Source: Diadema setosum
Taxonomy: Eukaryota > Echinodermata > Echinoidea > Diadematoida > Diadematidae
DNA: 64,000 bases
Reading direction: 5' to 3'
Assembly: GCA_033980235.1 (NCBI GenBank)
Contig: CM067065.1
Location: 9,131,328-9,195,327, forward strand
How positions within the stretch are numbered: position 1 is the stretch's first letter; the number at the start of each line of letters is the position of its first letter. The notes beneath the pieces were generated by a model that ran no database searches, was not told the origin of the DNA, and worked only from the letters and a program-made list of their open reading frames with translations. Positions 46,175 through 57,880 of this stretch are shown here, piece by piece. The translations under genes and the position numbers were made by a program.

Positions 46175-48392
46175 GTATTAATAATAATAGCAATAATAAT
46201 AATAATTACATCTTCTTAATCCAGGGTAGCCTCTTCATTGTTGACACTGCTCTACCAAGGGACTAGTAGTTTTTTGTATTCTTACCCTAGCGATGTCAGG
46301 TTCTCATTTATGCACCTATAGTTCGAGAGGGACATGGGTCCATGGGGGGGGGGGGGGGGGGGTTAAAAACATCTTGTCCAAGGACGTTAGCGCTGGGCGG
46401 GAATCGAAATGTTGTCCTCCGACTAAAAGTTTGGAGTCTCATCTGTCATGCTACATCGATACATGGGTTTTATTGGTAAAATGACAGACCTCTTTTTTTA
46501 TTGTTTAGGAAGAATATAGTTTTTAACTTTTGTTCAATATGTAAGTAATACCAGTAATAACATTCTCAGATGCCAAAAGGATCTTTTCTTGGCGAGCCTG
46601 GCTACCGGTTGCTTTCCCTCTATTGTCACCTGCGGTGTTAAGGCCTTGGCAAAGAACCGATGCCAGGATCTCTTAATCGCAGATATATAAACATTAATGA
46701 CTGAAAAACAATGAGGAAGACAGAAAAAATAATGCGGCAGAGAGGAGTAGAGGAAGGAATTGGTTCAAAACAGGATACCGCGGAATAACTAGCTGAGTTA
46801 AGGTTGGGGTTTGCAGGGAAATTCCCTTTTCAGGCCCCAATCTAGTCTTTTAACATCCAATCCTTAGCCCTGCTGGATGTGAAAATGTTATTCTCTTCAA
46901 TCTGTTATGGTATCATCTACCGTCACAAGACCAACTTTGCCAAGTTGTTGAACAGTTTAAAGTGCTCTGAACTTTCACATCTATAAAATTGCATTAATTA
47001 TCAAAGTAAAAAAAAAACACACATTTATAATTGCATTGTCATGTAAAATCGAGTAATGTGATAACACAAATGAACACGAGAATCGAATAGATATGTTAGT
47101 TTCATTTATCCGCGAGATGCCGGTAACACAAAACACCCTCGCATTATCATTGCCGAAACAATCCCGCGGACTAATTCAATTTCAATTTCAATTTAATTTC
47201 GTATTTCGCGATAAAAAATGCTACATATATAGCAAAGTATGAAGATACGTATTGTTCAGCGTGGATAAAGAATAAAAGATACTAACATAGAACATGACGG
47301 TCGATGTGTCAGAGTTTCGATTAAAGCATAAATGGTAAAAAAGAAATACGATGGAACGTATTCAAATGCGAGCTTGCTATTAAAGCGTAGGTCCAAACAG
47401 AACCCCAGTGTGAAGAACAAGATAAGGAGCATGGGTACAACTTAAACTAAGAAAGAAAGTCATATTGACAAGATTCTTCTCAAATGCAATCATAGGAGAA
47501 GAGGGCCTTGTTCCATGAAGAGTAATAATTGATTATATAGTTGATTTCAATCATAAGTTTATGACAGCCTGTGTGGTGAGGAAATTTATAATCGATTATA
47601 TCTTTTGATAAAACGGGTCCCAGGTAAACCACACGCTGCATACAAATAAGCGGTTGCTATGGTAGCAGTACAAGTATTAACAGATGAACAATTCATTTTG
47701 GCTCCCACCGAAATTGCAGGGGAAGTCTTGGAAAATGAAAAAAAAAAAACAAAACAAAACAAACCCCAAAACAAACATATACCGACAGTTTACAAGAGTG
47801 GAATTTACAGACTTGGACGAGAGGTGTAGAATATCTAGAATAGCTACGTATCTTTCTTTTGAACAGTTCTCTAGAATGCACCACGCTGTTGGCGGTTCTA
47901 TCGATGTGGAGTCATAACGAAAACGTGAATCAGAAGATAAATCAGTAAAAATAATAAAGGGGTCGAAAATCATGGAGGTCTCTCTCATACTTCGTGAATC
48001 ACGCAAAATGTAGAATTTGTTATAATTAGGCAATAATTTAGACGTGTAGTCAGAGAATGCCCGATAAACTGGAAATTTTGCAGCTTGATGTTACGAATGT
48101 CATCTTTACAGCATTCATTTGCAGTTACTTTTTGCAACCAAACAAGTAACGTTCCGATTCCACACGTCGACACGTCAGTTTAGAGTCTACTTTGATAATG
48201 TCAAGAAAAAAAAAAATCGTTAAGCCTCGAAATTTCGAGGAGTTTGTACAGGAGTGGTTGATAGCTCAACATATTTTTGGAAGCTTTCTTTCATAGTCTT
48301 TCCTGTAGACTGTTTTCATATTTCGATGGACAGGAAAAGCGTCCCAAAGGAGACAATTCGGTAACAGGAGTGAGTGCAGTTCCCCCTGATAA
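45007..48392. other. Intergenic segment with microsatellite and SINE-like remnant
   Basis: Upstream of the C3-like gene. Contains a (GAT)n/(AAT)n microsatellite at about 46,072-46,204, and a G tract at 46,346-46,362. On the minus strand about 46,270-46,480 there is a tRNA-like SINE remnant with a B-box-like TTTCGATTCCCGCC and 'cttggacaagatg'. A LINE-type tail lies at 47,172-47,222. Open frames here are low-complexity. No gene supported. Confidence 0.5.
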
Positions 48393-49865
48393 TATGTGAC
48401 CCTGCACCTCAAAACAAACAAAAAAGTCGCCAGACATGACTTTTTAATTAAGACCATATTCTGAAAGAGCAGACTTTAATCTTTAAAATGATGTATAACT
48501 CAAATCAAATGGACTCTCCTAACCTATCTAAATATTGGAAAGAAAGCACAAACTCAGGAAAAGTGTGAACTGAGAAAAGAGGCTTTGAAGTACAATGTCT
48601 ATTCAAGCGCTTAATCTTTACCAAACCGTGCTGGCTGTGCGATGAATGGGACAAAAAAAGGAAGTAAACCACCAGAGTAATCAAAATGAAGGGATTATCA
48701 GATTAAACTGAAATTAAGCATGACTCATTCACACATTCTGTCCATAATTGATGTCACGTTTCAAAGCAGTAGCACTATCCTTTCAAAAGTCATTAGAGTT
48801 GAAAGTGAAGAGTGTGGACAAGGTTTTTCAGAAATGAAAAAAGGATTCTAAAGACACACCAAATCACACTATTCTACCAAAAATGTTCGAGATAAACTGT
48901 TAAAAAACACACACTTTCCTACCCGTTTTATGATACCAAATTTTAGCATAATGAAAAAGAAGACCCGCTCTTTCAGAAAATATGAAAAAGTGAAGTTCGG
49001 CTAGGTTGACCCATTTCACTTATTTTCAGTCCTCACGCAAAATCAGTGTGTGCGACTTTAAGGCCCGGTCCCACTGCACTTACGGATGCAAAGAGGATGT
49101 AAAGCGTACAAAAAATCTTGCCATCCGTTGGAAAACGCTACGAATCCGCTGTGTACCCATCGCATACGTGTTTCATCCGCTCTATCCATCGAGCATCCGT
49201 CCACTGTGATTTCATCCGCGCAAAAAGTTTTAAGCTGCTTAAAACTTTTAGAACGGATGAACTTTCCGCTGTGTACGATGTAAATCCGAGACATTCGAGC
49301 AACAAACGTTGTATGTCCGTGCGGCATCCCTTAAACGTCCGCTGCATCCTCTCTGCATCCTCTGGGCATCCTCGCAACGCACATCCGCTGCAGCTAAAAA
49401 CGGAAAGAGGGAGGAAAGATATGGTACGTGGAACGTCTTTACATCGTTAATAGCACGTTTATAGAAAGGATGTAAGCGTATGCATCTCGTATATAAAGCA
49501 TTTCAAAAGCATCCCCTCTGCATACGCTCTGCATCCACTCTGCATCCGCTTTTTCTGCTATGCGTCCGTTTCGCAATTATCTCCGGTAACCCCTCGGAGC
49601 TGTCATCCCCTTCCATCCGCTTTCATCCGCTAGGCTTCCGATGAACATCCGTTTAACATCCCCGCTACATACTACCCACGCCCGTTCTATTTCCGTTCTG
49701 TTACCGCCAATTTTCGCCAATTTTGTCAATTTCAGGAGCGGATGAAAGCGGATGAAGCCATCCCCGAAATTTTGCTCGTCCGCTGTGTCCTTTCTGCATA
49801 CGCTTTGTGTCCGTCGGCCAGTGGGACCGGGCCTTTATGTTCGTTTTGAGGTGCACGGTCACATA
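48393..49865 (+). repeat. TGTGACC MITE family, copy split by a Harbinger-like insertion
   Basis: Left part 48,393-49,060 and right part 49,835-49,865 join to give the same end as the reference copy ('cgacttta' + 'tgttcgttttgaggtgcacgg'). The inserted element at 49,061-49,834 is described separately. Confidence 0.88.
49061..49834. mobile_element. 774-bp Harbinger-like MITE
   Basis: Terminal inverted repeats AGGCCCGGTCCCACTG and CAGTGGGACCGGGCCT. The empty site in other copies of the host MITE reads 'gactttatgttcg', so TTA is duplicated on both sides (49,058-49,060 and 49,835-49,837). A 3-bp TTA duplication fits the PIF/Harbinger superfamily. The body is made of many degenerate 'gcatccgct/tccgctgtgt' repeats in both orientations. 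There is no transposase. Confidence 0.88.
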
Positions 49866-50163
49866 TAGTTAATCATTTTGTGCTCCTGGGTTGAGCAGCA
49901 TCGGTGAACGGATACGTCTCATATCAAATCGTACCTATTTCCCGTTTGATCCGATGATCAATCACTTTTCCAGTTGATTCCCAATTTTAGTTAGAGTTAA
50001 TTTCTCTGATTGTCAAGGTTTTCTCATAGTTTGCTGACGAGTCAGTTTGAAATATGTCTTGTACTTTAAATTAATAGATATTTGAAGACAGAGGACGTAC
50101 CCATAGAAAGAGTCAGTATCGTTAGTCATCTGACAATCAAATAGTTTGGTTACGCATACTTAT

Positions 50164-50430
50164 CTCTTTATGTGCCACGTTCGCACGTCCGACTCAGTCG
50201 ACGGAGTGCCAACTTCGCATTATTCTGCTCAAACCCACAAACCCGCCCAAACCGCTTGATAATTCGCCAAATGCCGCAATACGATGAAAATTTTTCTCGC
50301 GCTTCCATTCGTCTCACATGTACACTGTAGCTTGCATTTTATGTGATGGATTGATTATGAAGCGGTGTTTCTTAAAAGATTTGCGTGTAAAAATTCAAAG
50401 TTTCTGTCACTGTTGTATGTGCAAAAAACA
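50164..50430. repeat. Deletion derivative of the 18,638-20,140 element
   Basis: CTCTTTATGTGCCACGTTCG and then 'gtccgactcagtcgac', 'agtgccaacttcgca.attctgctcaa' are inverted matches to both ends of the large element's inner part. 'caaagtttctgtcac' and 'tgtgcaaaa' match 'gtgacagaaactt' and 'ttttgcaca' near 18,880-18,915. The minisatellite core is missing. Confidence 0.6.
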
Positions 50431-51211
50431 ACAACATATATTTACAGTAATGTAGTTAGAAAGAAAGAAAAAATCTTCATAAAATAATTACAAGTAACAT
50501 TATCATTAATAACATCGATAAATAGCCAATCAATCTGAAAATAATGTCACATTAAGCACCTGTATTTCATTGTTTGCAATAAGTGTCCTTGTGACTACGT
50601 GTATCAAATGATCCCTGCTGTTTACATTCATTATCAGTCTTAATCAAACAGAATAAAGGAAAATGATCCACAATGTCTGTGTACCAAAAAAAAAAAAATC
50701 ATATTCTCAGTGAATAATATATATTATTTATTTATTTATTTATTTATCTATTTATTCATTTATTTTATTTATTTTTTTTTTGGTGTAACTTCCAAAGTTG
50801 AATACAAGTACAATTATTATGCATGTCTTTCTGATGGTGCGGAAATGGTGCTCGGAAACCAGCCTACACATTCATGGATGGTTTTTTTTTTGTTGTTTAT
50901 ATTCAGAATAACAAAAGATGGTATAATATTGACTTTATTTCATGCTCTCATTTCGATACGCTATTTTTCGCTATTACATTATCACAATCTCTGCATCCAC
51001 ACCAGTGTTAAATCAGAAACAAAATTAACTGACGCGTCAAAATAGGGTTGTATATCTGTACTTGGAGGCCTGTAAAAACAACCTATGAGCATAGTTTTAG
51101 CGAACCTAAATCCTGTGATTTGTTACCTGGTACTTCGATTTCTGGTAATATAAATGATAAGTCATTATAAGTAAATTAATTGAAGTCACTTTTCACATAC
51201 AAAGCAACACC
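50431..51211. other. Intergenic segment with (TTTA)n
   Basis: (TTTA)n at about 50,726-50,772; otherwise AT-rich. No gene seen. Confidence 0.5.
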
Positions 51212-51601
51212 CCCAAGGGGATGGTATAATTTCGGTTGAGATGGGGTTTCAGGTTTTTCAACCGTTTTGTGATTTTTTTTTTCTTGAGATGGTGAGAAAC
51301 CTTATTTGATTTTGAGAATAATTCAAAGTTTATATGATCAAAATTGGTTTTAAAATGGCTGAGATATCCAACACAAAGCTGTCCTAATAAATGGTGGGAC
51401 CAAGTTTTTATTAGGATCGCTTTGTTTTCCTTCTTCTTTTGCTGTTGTTGTTGATATCTCAGCCATTTCAAAGGCGTTTTTCATAACATAAATTTTGCAT
51501 TTCTTTAAGAATTATAGGCTTCTTAATTTGATAAAGTGGTTTCACGCAAAAGGTTATATGCTGGATTTTCACCTCCACCAATACTCTACCATCCCTTTAA
51601 G
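51212..51601. repeat. MITE-like repeat, GCGAGATNT family, copy 5
   Basis: Left end 'caaggggatggtata', right end inverse 'taccatccctttaag'. Inside, 'aaatggctgagatatcc' and its inverse 'gatatctcagccattt' are mirrored, as in copy 2. Confidence 0.75.
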
Positions 51602-51679
51602 GTTAAACCATGTATCGGTGACTCTGATAATGTGAGAGTGATATTGAAAAATAAAAGTGTCAATAGCAATATTCGTATC

Positions 51680-52402
51680 TGAATATAAGAAAGACCCAAG
51701 TCCATGGATGGCCATTTCGAGTAAACTTAAAAAAAAAAAGACTTCATATCTTTTGTATCTGTCCAATAATATTCTTTTTAATTATGATGGGAAGGCAACA
51801 TTGTATATACATTAAAATCAGATCATATATTATTATGACAATCAACATTGAATTGTGGAGAGGCCATTTTGTGTGATGGTCGTTCTTTGAATCATTATAC
51901 AGGATAGGCTGCTATATGAAATGAGAGAAGCGATGAGAGAGGGAGCCATAATATTGATATAAAAAAGACCCAAGTCCTGGACTTGGGTCATTCTTACATT
52001 CATATAAGATTTCACTCATTCATTTCAAGCACTTCTGGGGGTAATTAGGAATTATTATTTATACACAAGATGAGTCCATGCATAATCTACAATTTCTCAT
52101 GTCAAACTGAATTTGGCCAACAATTGAGGGGGTAGGTGCAATATAATGCTAACCCACACAATCGTCATTTTGAGATAATCGCTCTTGAACGTTTTTAAAG
52201 TCCATACATTGTACATTAATAAAACATGAATGCATGCATTTTTTCCCATCTTATTGGTTGAATTCAAATATGATATTTTCACTGGGGTAAGAGTGAAGGA
52301 TAAGGATTGTGAAAATACATGTAACTCAATTTTGAGAAAAGTGTGGGTTTATAGCACTATATTGCACCGGCCCCAGTTGGACTTAAGTCGTCCATATATT
52401 CA
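51680..52402. repeat. GACCCAAGTCC element, copy 4
   Basis: The left end is TGAATATAAGAAAGACCC and the right end is a worn 'ggacttaagtcgtccatatattca'. A central hairpin at 51,955-52,003 contains GACCCAAGTCC and GGACTTGGGTC back to back. About 200 bp of unrelated sequence is inserted before the right end, from about 52,125 ('gagggggtaggtgcaata'). Confidence 0.82.
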
Positions 52403-53156
52403 GGTCTTAAATTGGAAATCATTGTAATTCTTACACGATCTTCTAATGTTGAAATGAAACAGCGAGAAATACTCTTGATGAAGTTCTTGAATATTTCAGT
52501 CAACGTATTCTTTTTTAAGAAGCTATGAAAACAATGTTGTTTCCTGGATATCTATGTCCCTCTGACTAGTCAATGCATGTTTACTGTACATAAAATCCTT
52601 TCATGTGTTCAATGTTGCTGCAGTCAATCTCTTCCATAACCATTGTCATCGACTATAACCTAGCAATCGAACCTATCAATTGAAGCACGCGGTTAAGATA
52701 ACATGTCATGATTTGCTCAACAGTAATCCAGGTTAACACGATTTTGTATCAAAAAATTCTAACAGGTAAACCTTTGATAAAAACAGTCAAACCTTTCTTT
52801 CCTTCATCCCTTTCTTCTTACCTCTACGTTTATTGGGAATCGGTTTGTTTGTTAGGTTTTATTTCTGCTCTTTTCAAATCACATATAACAAGAGATTGCA
52901 TTTTGAAATAACATTTCACAACGAATAAGCATACAGCATACTGTCTTACAAATGAATTCAAAATACACACATTATGTGGATACAGTATTCGATGTATAAG
53001 ACGTATAGCATGGTATTAGAAGAAAATCGTGACATTTCGATTGTAAATTAACTAGGTGGTGATTGATTATTCATTCACAATTATGTTATGTCGTTACAAT
53101 AACTAAAATTGGGGGGAAAACAAAGAAAAAAAAAGATTTAAATGAAATGAGGTTAG

Positions 53157-53530
53157 AATTGTATTGACCGATTCTGTGACGCGCTATGTGTATTTTTGGC
53201 ACTGGGCTCAGCCATAGTGGATGTCTCAGCCGACTCCCCCCCCCCCCCCCTCCACCCTTCCCACTACCCACCTCTCTCCCTACATTAGCACTCGCGCAGA
53301 ATGAAAAACTGCTTCAGCCAATGGGCGTCTCGTGCTGAGTGCGCGAATGCTTGCTTAGTGCGCGAACCTTTGTTACACGTGCGTGATAAACATGTTGCCC
53401 GGGGTGTGGGAGAGCAGTGTGTGTGTGTGGGGGGGGGGGGGGGGGGGTGGGGGGTCGGCTGAGACACCCACTATGGCTGCGCCGAGTGCCATGAAATGTC
53501 TGCTGCCCTCAACGAACTCGAATCGGTCAA
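53157..53530. repeat. MITE with poly-C/poly-G inner arms
   Basis: Inverted arms: 'gtattgaccgattc', then GGCACTGGGCTCAGCCATAG and 'tgtctcagccgac' on the left, against 'gtcggctgagaca', CTATGGCTGCGCCGAGTGCC and 'gaatcggtcaatac' on the right. Between them are a C tract (53,237-53,250) and a G tract (53,431-53,447), themselves inverted. Confidence 0.8.
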
Positions 53531-53597
53531 TACTTGTAGACATTTTCATAGAAGAAAAGCTGGAGACTTTGGAGCTGTCAATGATTTTCTGAAGTGA

Positions 53598-53749
53598 AGT
53601 CTGTTCGCAAAAACCGATAAGTCCATATCTGCCAAATGGAGATATTTGCGAATAAAGGTCGAGAAAAATAAAGAGAATAATAAGAAAATTTTTGCTTCTT
53701 TTGACCATAACTTCAAAAATGTACCTTTATATGTAGTGACCAATATATA

Positions 53750-53806
<57 letters not shown>

Positions 53807-53892
53807 CAAAAAGTAATATCTTGTACTTTATGACAGAGACCGTAATTCAAAATCTTCAAAAATGGACTTATCGGTTTTTGCGAACAAACTCT
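53598..53892. repeat. MITE with GTTCGCAAAAACCGATAAG ends and (TA)n core
   Basis: The terminal inverted repeats are GTTCGCAAAAACCGATAAG with a few more matching bases, at 53,601 and, inverted, ending at about 53,887. The core holds a (TA)n microsatellite (53,741-53,806). It lies about 70 bp from the preceding MITE. Confidence 0.82.
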
Positions 53893-55565
53893 TCAACAGT
53901 TCTTTCTTTAAAAGTATTTAAAAACTAACATAAATACACCGTTTCTTGAAAATACCAAAAAAAAAAAAAACCAAAATCTAAGGGTAGCCTGAGGTAATCA
54001 AATGTATCAAGTTTTATTAATGAGCAAAATGTGTGTGTGTGTGTGTGTGTGCGTGTGTTTGTTTGTGTGTTTGTGTGTGTGTGTGTGTTTGTGTGTGTGT
54101 GTATGTGCATGCCCCGTGTGTTTGTGTGTGTCGGAGGGTAGGCTACGAAATATGCGATGCAATTTCAATTCTTGAAAGAAAAATACCCTGAAAACACAAA
54201 CAATAATAACATTCTGACATATTTATGTAAGAGGAAGACATAAAAGAAAGCAGATACAGCAAAATACGAAGAGACGAAAGGAAGGTCACGAAATCTTGAT
54301 GAATGATACAACAAATAACGCTCTCTTTTAGAATTCTAGCCTTACTAGGAAATCTTATCTGGGGCTCTTGGACACGTACAGTATCAGTGTATAATGTTTA
54401 TGGATGGATCATTTACATATAAGTCATGCATACCTTCTCATAGACTACATAACCTATCTAATTTCAAAGATTTATTCCATTGAGATATTTGCCCTTTCAG
54501 TTAAAGAGTCAGAGAGCCTGTAAAGGCGGAAATTGACAGACAAATCTACTAATACAATGCTAACCCAACTAGCCAAACATACTGCTCTCTAAGTAAACAC
54601 GTAGAGACGTGTTTTTCTTATTATGTTATGAAAATAAACGAGTTTCGGCACTAATGCATTGATATTTCCGCTCTTTACAAGCCAATGAACACCAGTTGTG
54701 GGTGTTTTTTTGTGTGTGTCTGTTTGTGTATGTGTGTCTTTTACAGATGAATTGCTCTTGACGAAAATATTATTTCGATATTGATATAGTATATCTTTCT
54801 CTTTTCCTGCCTCGGAGAGTAATCGTGATTTAATTTCAGTTTATTGCGTCGATAACGACGGAAATGACTCTAGTCCTAAGATGGCAAATTTTCATTGCGC
54901 TCTATTTGAAACCAGGACATATCTATGACACAGTGGATGAGTACTTAAACGAGCCGTCTTAGGATTGAGTGTTAGGAAATATTATCCCGCTTCGCTAAGA
55001 ATAGTTCAATGAAAAGTGAATGAAAAAAAAAAAAACGGATAAACACGGTGCTTCCTGACATATTTTTATTTTACTTTCTTTAAATATGATACTACAATAA
55101 ATTTAAAGCTTTCGGTCTTTTTCTGGGATGAGTGAGCGGAATAATGTAAGGAAAATCATACCATTCTCACGCGGATTGATACAATGGATGCAGGAACTTT
55201 TTACTAGCTGGCAAAGATACACATACACATGCCTACGTACACACACGTAAGCCTATTATTATGAAGCATGCTGACTTATCTATAACACTGGCCGTGCCGT
55301 TAGTGCCGAACTGACCAATAGTAAATATACTATTTGGTCATCGACGATTTTCTTTCAGTATTACCAACATAACCATCAAGCGTCTTAACTCTGATTTTAT
55401 TAGTTGTTTTTGTCTTTATTTTTACAAAGACAATATTCACGTCTTGCGTATAGGTCTATTTCTAAGTTTTTTCTCAGGAGACTGAATGCTTTCATTTTAC
55501 CCTTTGATGTTTTCGTAGCTTTTATGAGATAAAATCGAATGTTCTTTATCATTGTTGTCTTTCAG
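53893..55565. other. Intergenic segment before the SRCR gene
   Basis: (GT)n tracts at about 54,030-54,105 and 54,700-54,740, otherwise AT-rich. A 5' untranslated exon of the SRCR gene may lie here because the first recognised exon begins at a splice acceptor, but none could be located. Confidence 0.45.
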
Positions 55566-55648
55566 ATCTTGACGGATGCTGGCCAAGATGACTGATCCGC
55601 GAATAATATTCATTTTTGGAATATTATCCTTCGTCATTTCCTGTGCTG
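55566..55648 (+). CDS. SRCR/Ig gene: first coding exon, signal peptide (coding from 55,576)
   Basis: The exon follows acceptor TTGTCTTTCAG. Coding starts at ATG 55,576 or, 12 nt later, ATG 55,588. It gives MLAKMTDPRIIFIFGILSF and then VISCA, a short N-terminus followed by a hydrophobic core, typical of a signal peptide. It ends GCT G before donor GTAAGC (phase 1), the standard phase for exons leading into extracellular modules. Ten bases precede the first ATG, implying at least one upstream untranslated exon. I chose this as the start because the Ig-like and SRCR exons downstream both accept phase 1. Confidence 0.6.
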
Positions 55649-56052
55649 GTAAGCAACTCAAACTGAACATGACTATTGTGAAGGATATTTTGCTCTGAAA
55701 ACCCAGCACAGACTTTTCAAAATTCTGTTCAAATACGCACACGCTTCGACGTCTGTCAAAACTTCCGATGTGGATCAGGCTGATATCTTATAGAAATGAC
55801 AGCCATTCAAAACGGTGAATGTATTACCCTGCAGAAGACACCTAGATTTCTTTGGACTTTGCTCTGGAAGGTTAAACATTAAATCAGAATTCATGAATTC
55901 ACATTAGAAGATTAATATGTTAATACTGAAAAATATACAACTTTCAGGGTGTCTTAAAATCATGGAGGGTCACAATCTGTTGTGAGTGCAGTGGCTTCTA
56001 TACATACTATGAAGGTTTTAAGATTTATTGATAACTTTTCTTTCATATATAG

Positions 56053-56177
56053 TCGGGGCAAGTTTGACATTGGAGGTGCCAAATCCTCTAACACCAGACC
56101 AGGAAGTAACAGCTGTGTGCACAGGCGAGGATGTGTTTGGAGCTGAAGACGCAGTCTGGTATCTTAATGGTGTCAGG
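56053..56177 (+). CDS. SRCR/Ig gene: Ig-like half-domain exon
   Basis: Acceptor CATATATAG, phase 1 in. The frame reads VGASLTLEVPNPLTPDQEV, then VCTGEDVFGAEDAVWYLNGV: a cysteine followed 14 residues later by a tryptophan in 'VWYLNG', the B and C strands of an immunoglobulin-like fold. The likely donor is GTAACT (phase 0). Reading through instead reaches a stop at 56,256. The partner half of the domain is not certain: candidates are the weak exon at 57,070 or one I failed to see. Confidence 0.5.
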
Positions 56178-57069
56178 GTAACTAATGGCGTGCATACGAC
56201 AAGCTCCGTCAATAGGCTGATACATCATTGCCGTGGATATGCAAGATGTGAATGCTAGAATGACAGGTCGAATTTCTCAAATTAAAAATTTACAAAGTAA
56301 AACCTGTAACGGGACAATCCCTCAACTGCTTAAACAGAAAATCTTCTCCAAATCATTTTTGAGAAGTATGTTATGAATGAAATGATATTGTAATCAACGA
56401 ATCAATTGTCGAATTTCACCCTACTTATTGCGCATCGTCTGTACGTTGACATGCCACACTCGTTAGGACGCAATATCAGATTCATTGACACATTATTATG
56501 TGATTAGCAGGACGAAAACTTCAAGGTGTTCTGTCGTGTGCCTACTACTATCATCTATGTCTTACATGCGCGATCTTCTTTACCTGAAATCATCATTATT
56601 AAGAAATGTTTGAAATTATTCAGAATGTACAATGTTCGTAATTGATACTTAATTGTTCCCGTCCCACACATCCCAATAATATAAATGTAATTATCAATTA
56701 CTTGTTTTCATATTCCTTTCCAAAAATGAAAATGTTTCTCCACACTCCGGACAGTTAAGATTACAAGATTAAGTGCATTTTCTTTTTCTTCGTTCAACTT
56801 AGAATGAAATGGATGAGGAGAAATCCCAAGACGGAAATGAATTGAAACGCAGGATTGAAGAAATGAAGAAGGTTCCTCTCTACAACAATGAAAGAACCGT
56901 CGTGTCACATGATATAGCTTCAGAAGAATCGAAAATATATTTGTCTGCCCGACGTCACCTTAACTGATCCCTTCTCGACAATGATAACAGCAATACGATG
57001 ACGTATTTTAGAAATTCCAACGAGCAAGACATTTGACTGATACAATTCCACCAACAGCGGCTTGGCTAG

Positions 57070-57148
57070 TTTTCGGGCAGTCAAGACTTGTACTATTCGT
57101 ATAACTTCCGAGGCACCTACTGCTCGAGGCCGTGCGACGGCAAGACTG
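57070..57148 (+). CDS. Possible exon completing the Ig-like domain
   Basis: Between an AG at 57,068-57,069 and a GTGAGT donor, the frame reads FSGSQDLYYSYNFRGTYC and then SRPCDGKT. It is phase 0 in and phase 1 out, which exactly bridges the preceding exon and the SRCR exon. 'GTYC' resembles the F-strand cysteine of Ig domains. However, the acceptor has a poor pyrimidine tract and the domain would be short. A longer open frame on the opposite strand at 56,920-57,159 is an alternative explanation. Confidence 0.3.
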
Positions 57149-57299
57149 GTGAGTGGCATGTTTCCTTTGGAATCTGTCCAAATTTCACTCTCAAAAACTT
57201 ATCTAGGTGAATGCAGCGATATAGCATTACTTACCCTGATCTTTCTTTCCTTCCCTTTCTTTACCTCCGAATAAATATATCTTTCTCTCTCTTCTGAGA

Positions 57300-57880
57300 A
57301 AAAGCTATTCTTTGTCTACATTATTTCTAAGTTTGTGGTCATAGAATGAATTGGAAAGTGTGTTTTAAGCAGTTTTTCTACAACCCCTTTGTCATTGTTT
57401 TTGTAGAGTAGTGCGATAAGGTACGTCCCTGAGGTCCTTTCATCATTTCTTTAAATTCCTCTGCACACCCTTCACTTTCATTTCCAATAACTTTTGACAA
57501 GATGGGGCAACCGCTTTGAAAGTTTGCATTTTTTTTAACAGACTGCGTTGATTGAACATGCGCAATTTCAACTTATCTGATAATAACTTCACTGTTGTTG
57601 CTACGGATGTTTACATTCTGTTTTGCCCCATCCATCGCACAGCCAGCACGGTTTGGAAATATTTATAGCGCTTGAATAGACCCTTTACTTAGAGCCTCTT
57701 TTCTCAGTTCACACCTTTCCAGCGTGTCTGATTTCTTTCCAATAATAAGATGGTTAGGAGAGTCCATTTAGATGGAGTCATACATCATTTTAAAGATTAG
57801 AATCTGCTCTATGAAGACCTGTCCTTAACTGAAAAGCCATGTCTTTTTGTTGTTTTTTTATGCAGGGTCACAAAATCACT
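57300..57880 (-). repeat. TGTGACC MITE family, old inverted copy
   Basis: Inverted, diverged copy: 'cttttgacaagatggggcaaccgctttgaaag', 'gcacagccagcacggtttgg', 'gcctcttttctcagttcacac' and 'ggagagtccattt' match the reference copy in reverse. Confidence 0.75.

Noticed and set aside
46027..46266. Asn-rich and Ile-rich open frames
   Set aside because: Translations of a (GAT)n/(AAT)n microsatellite.
56920..57159. 79-codon minus-strand frame opposite the candidate Ig exon
   Set aside because: No family match and no splice or start context; kept only as an alternative explanation for the base composition there.
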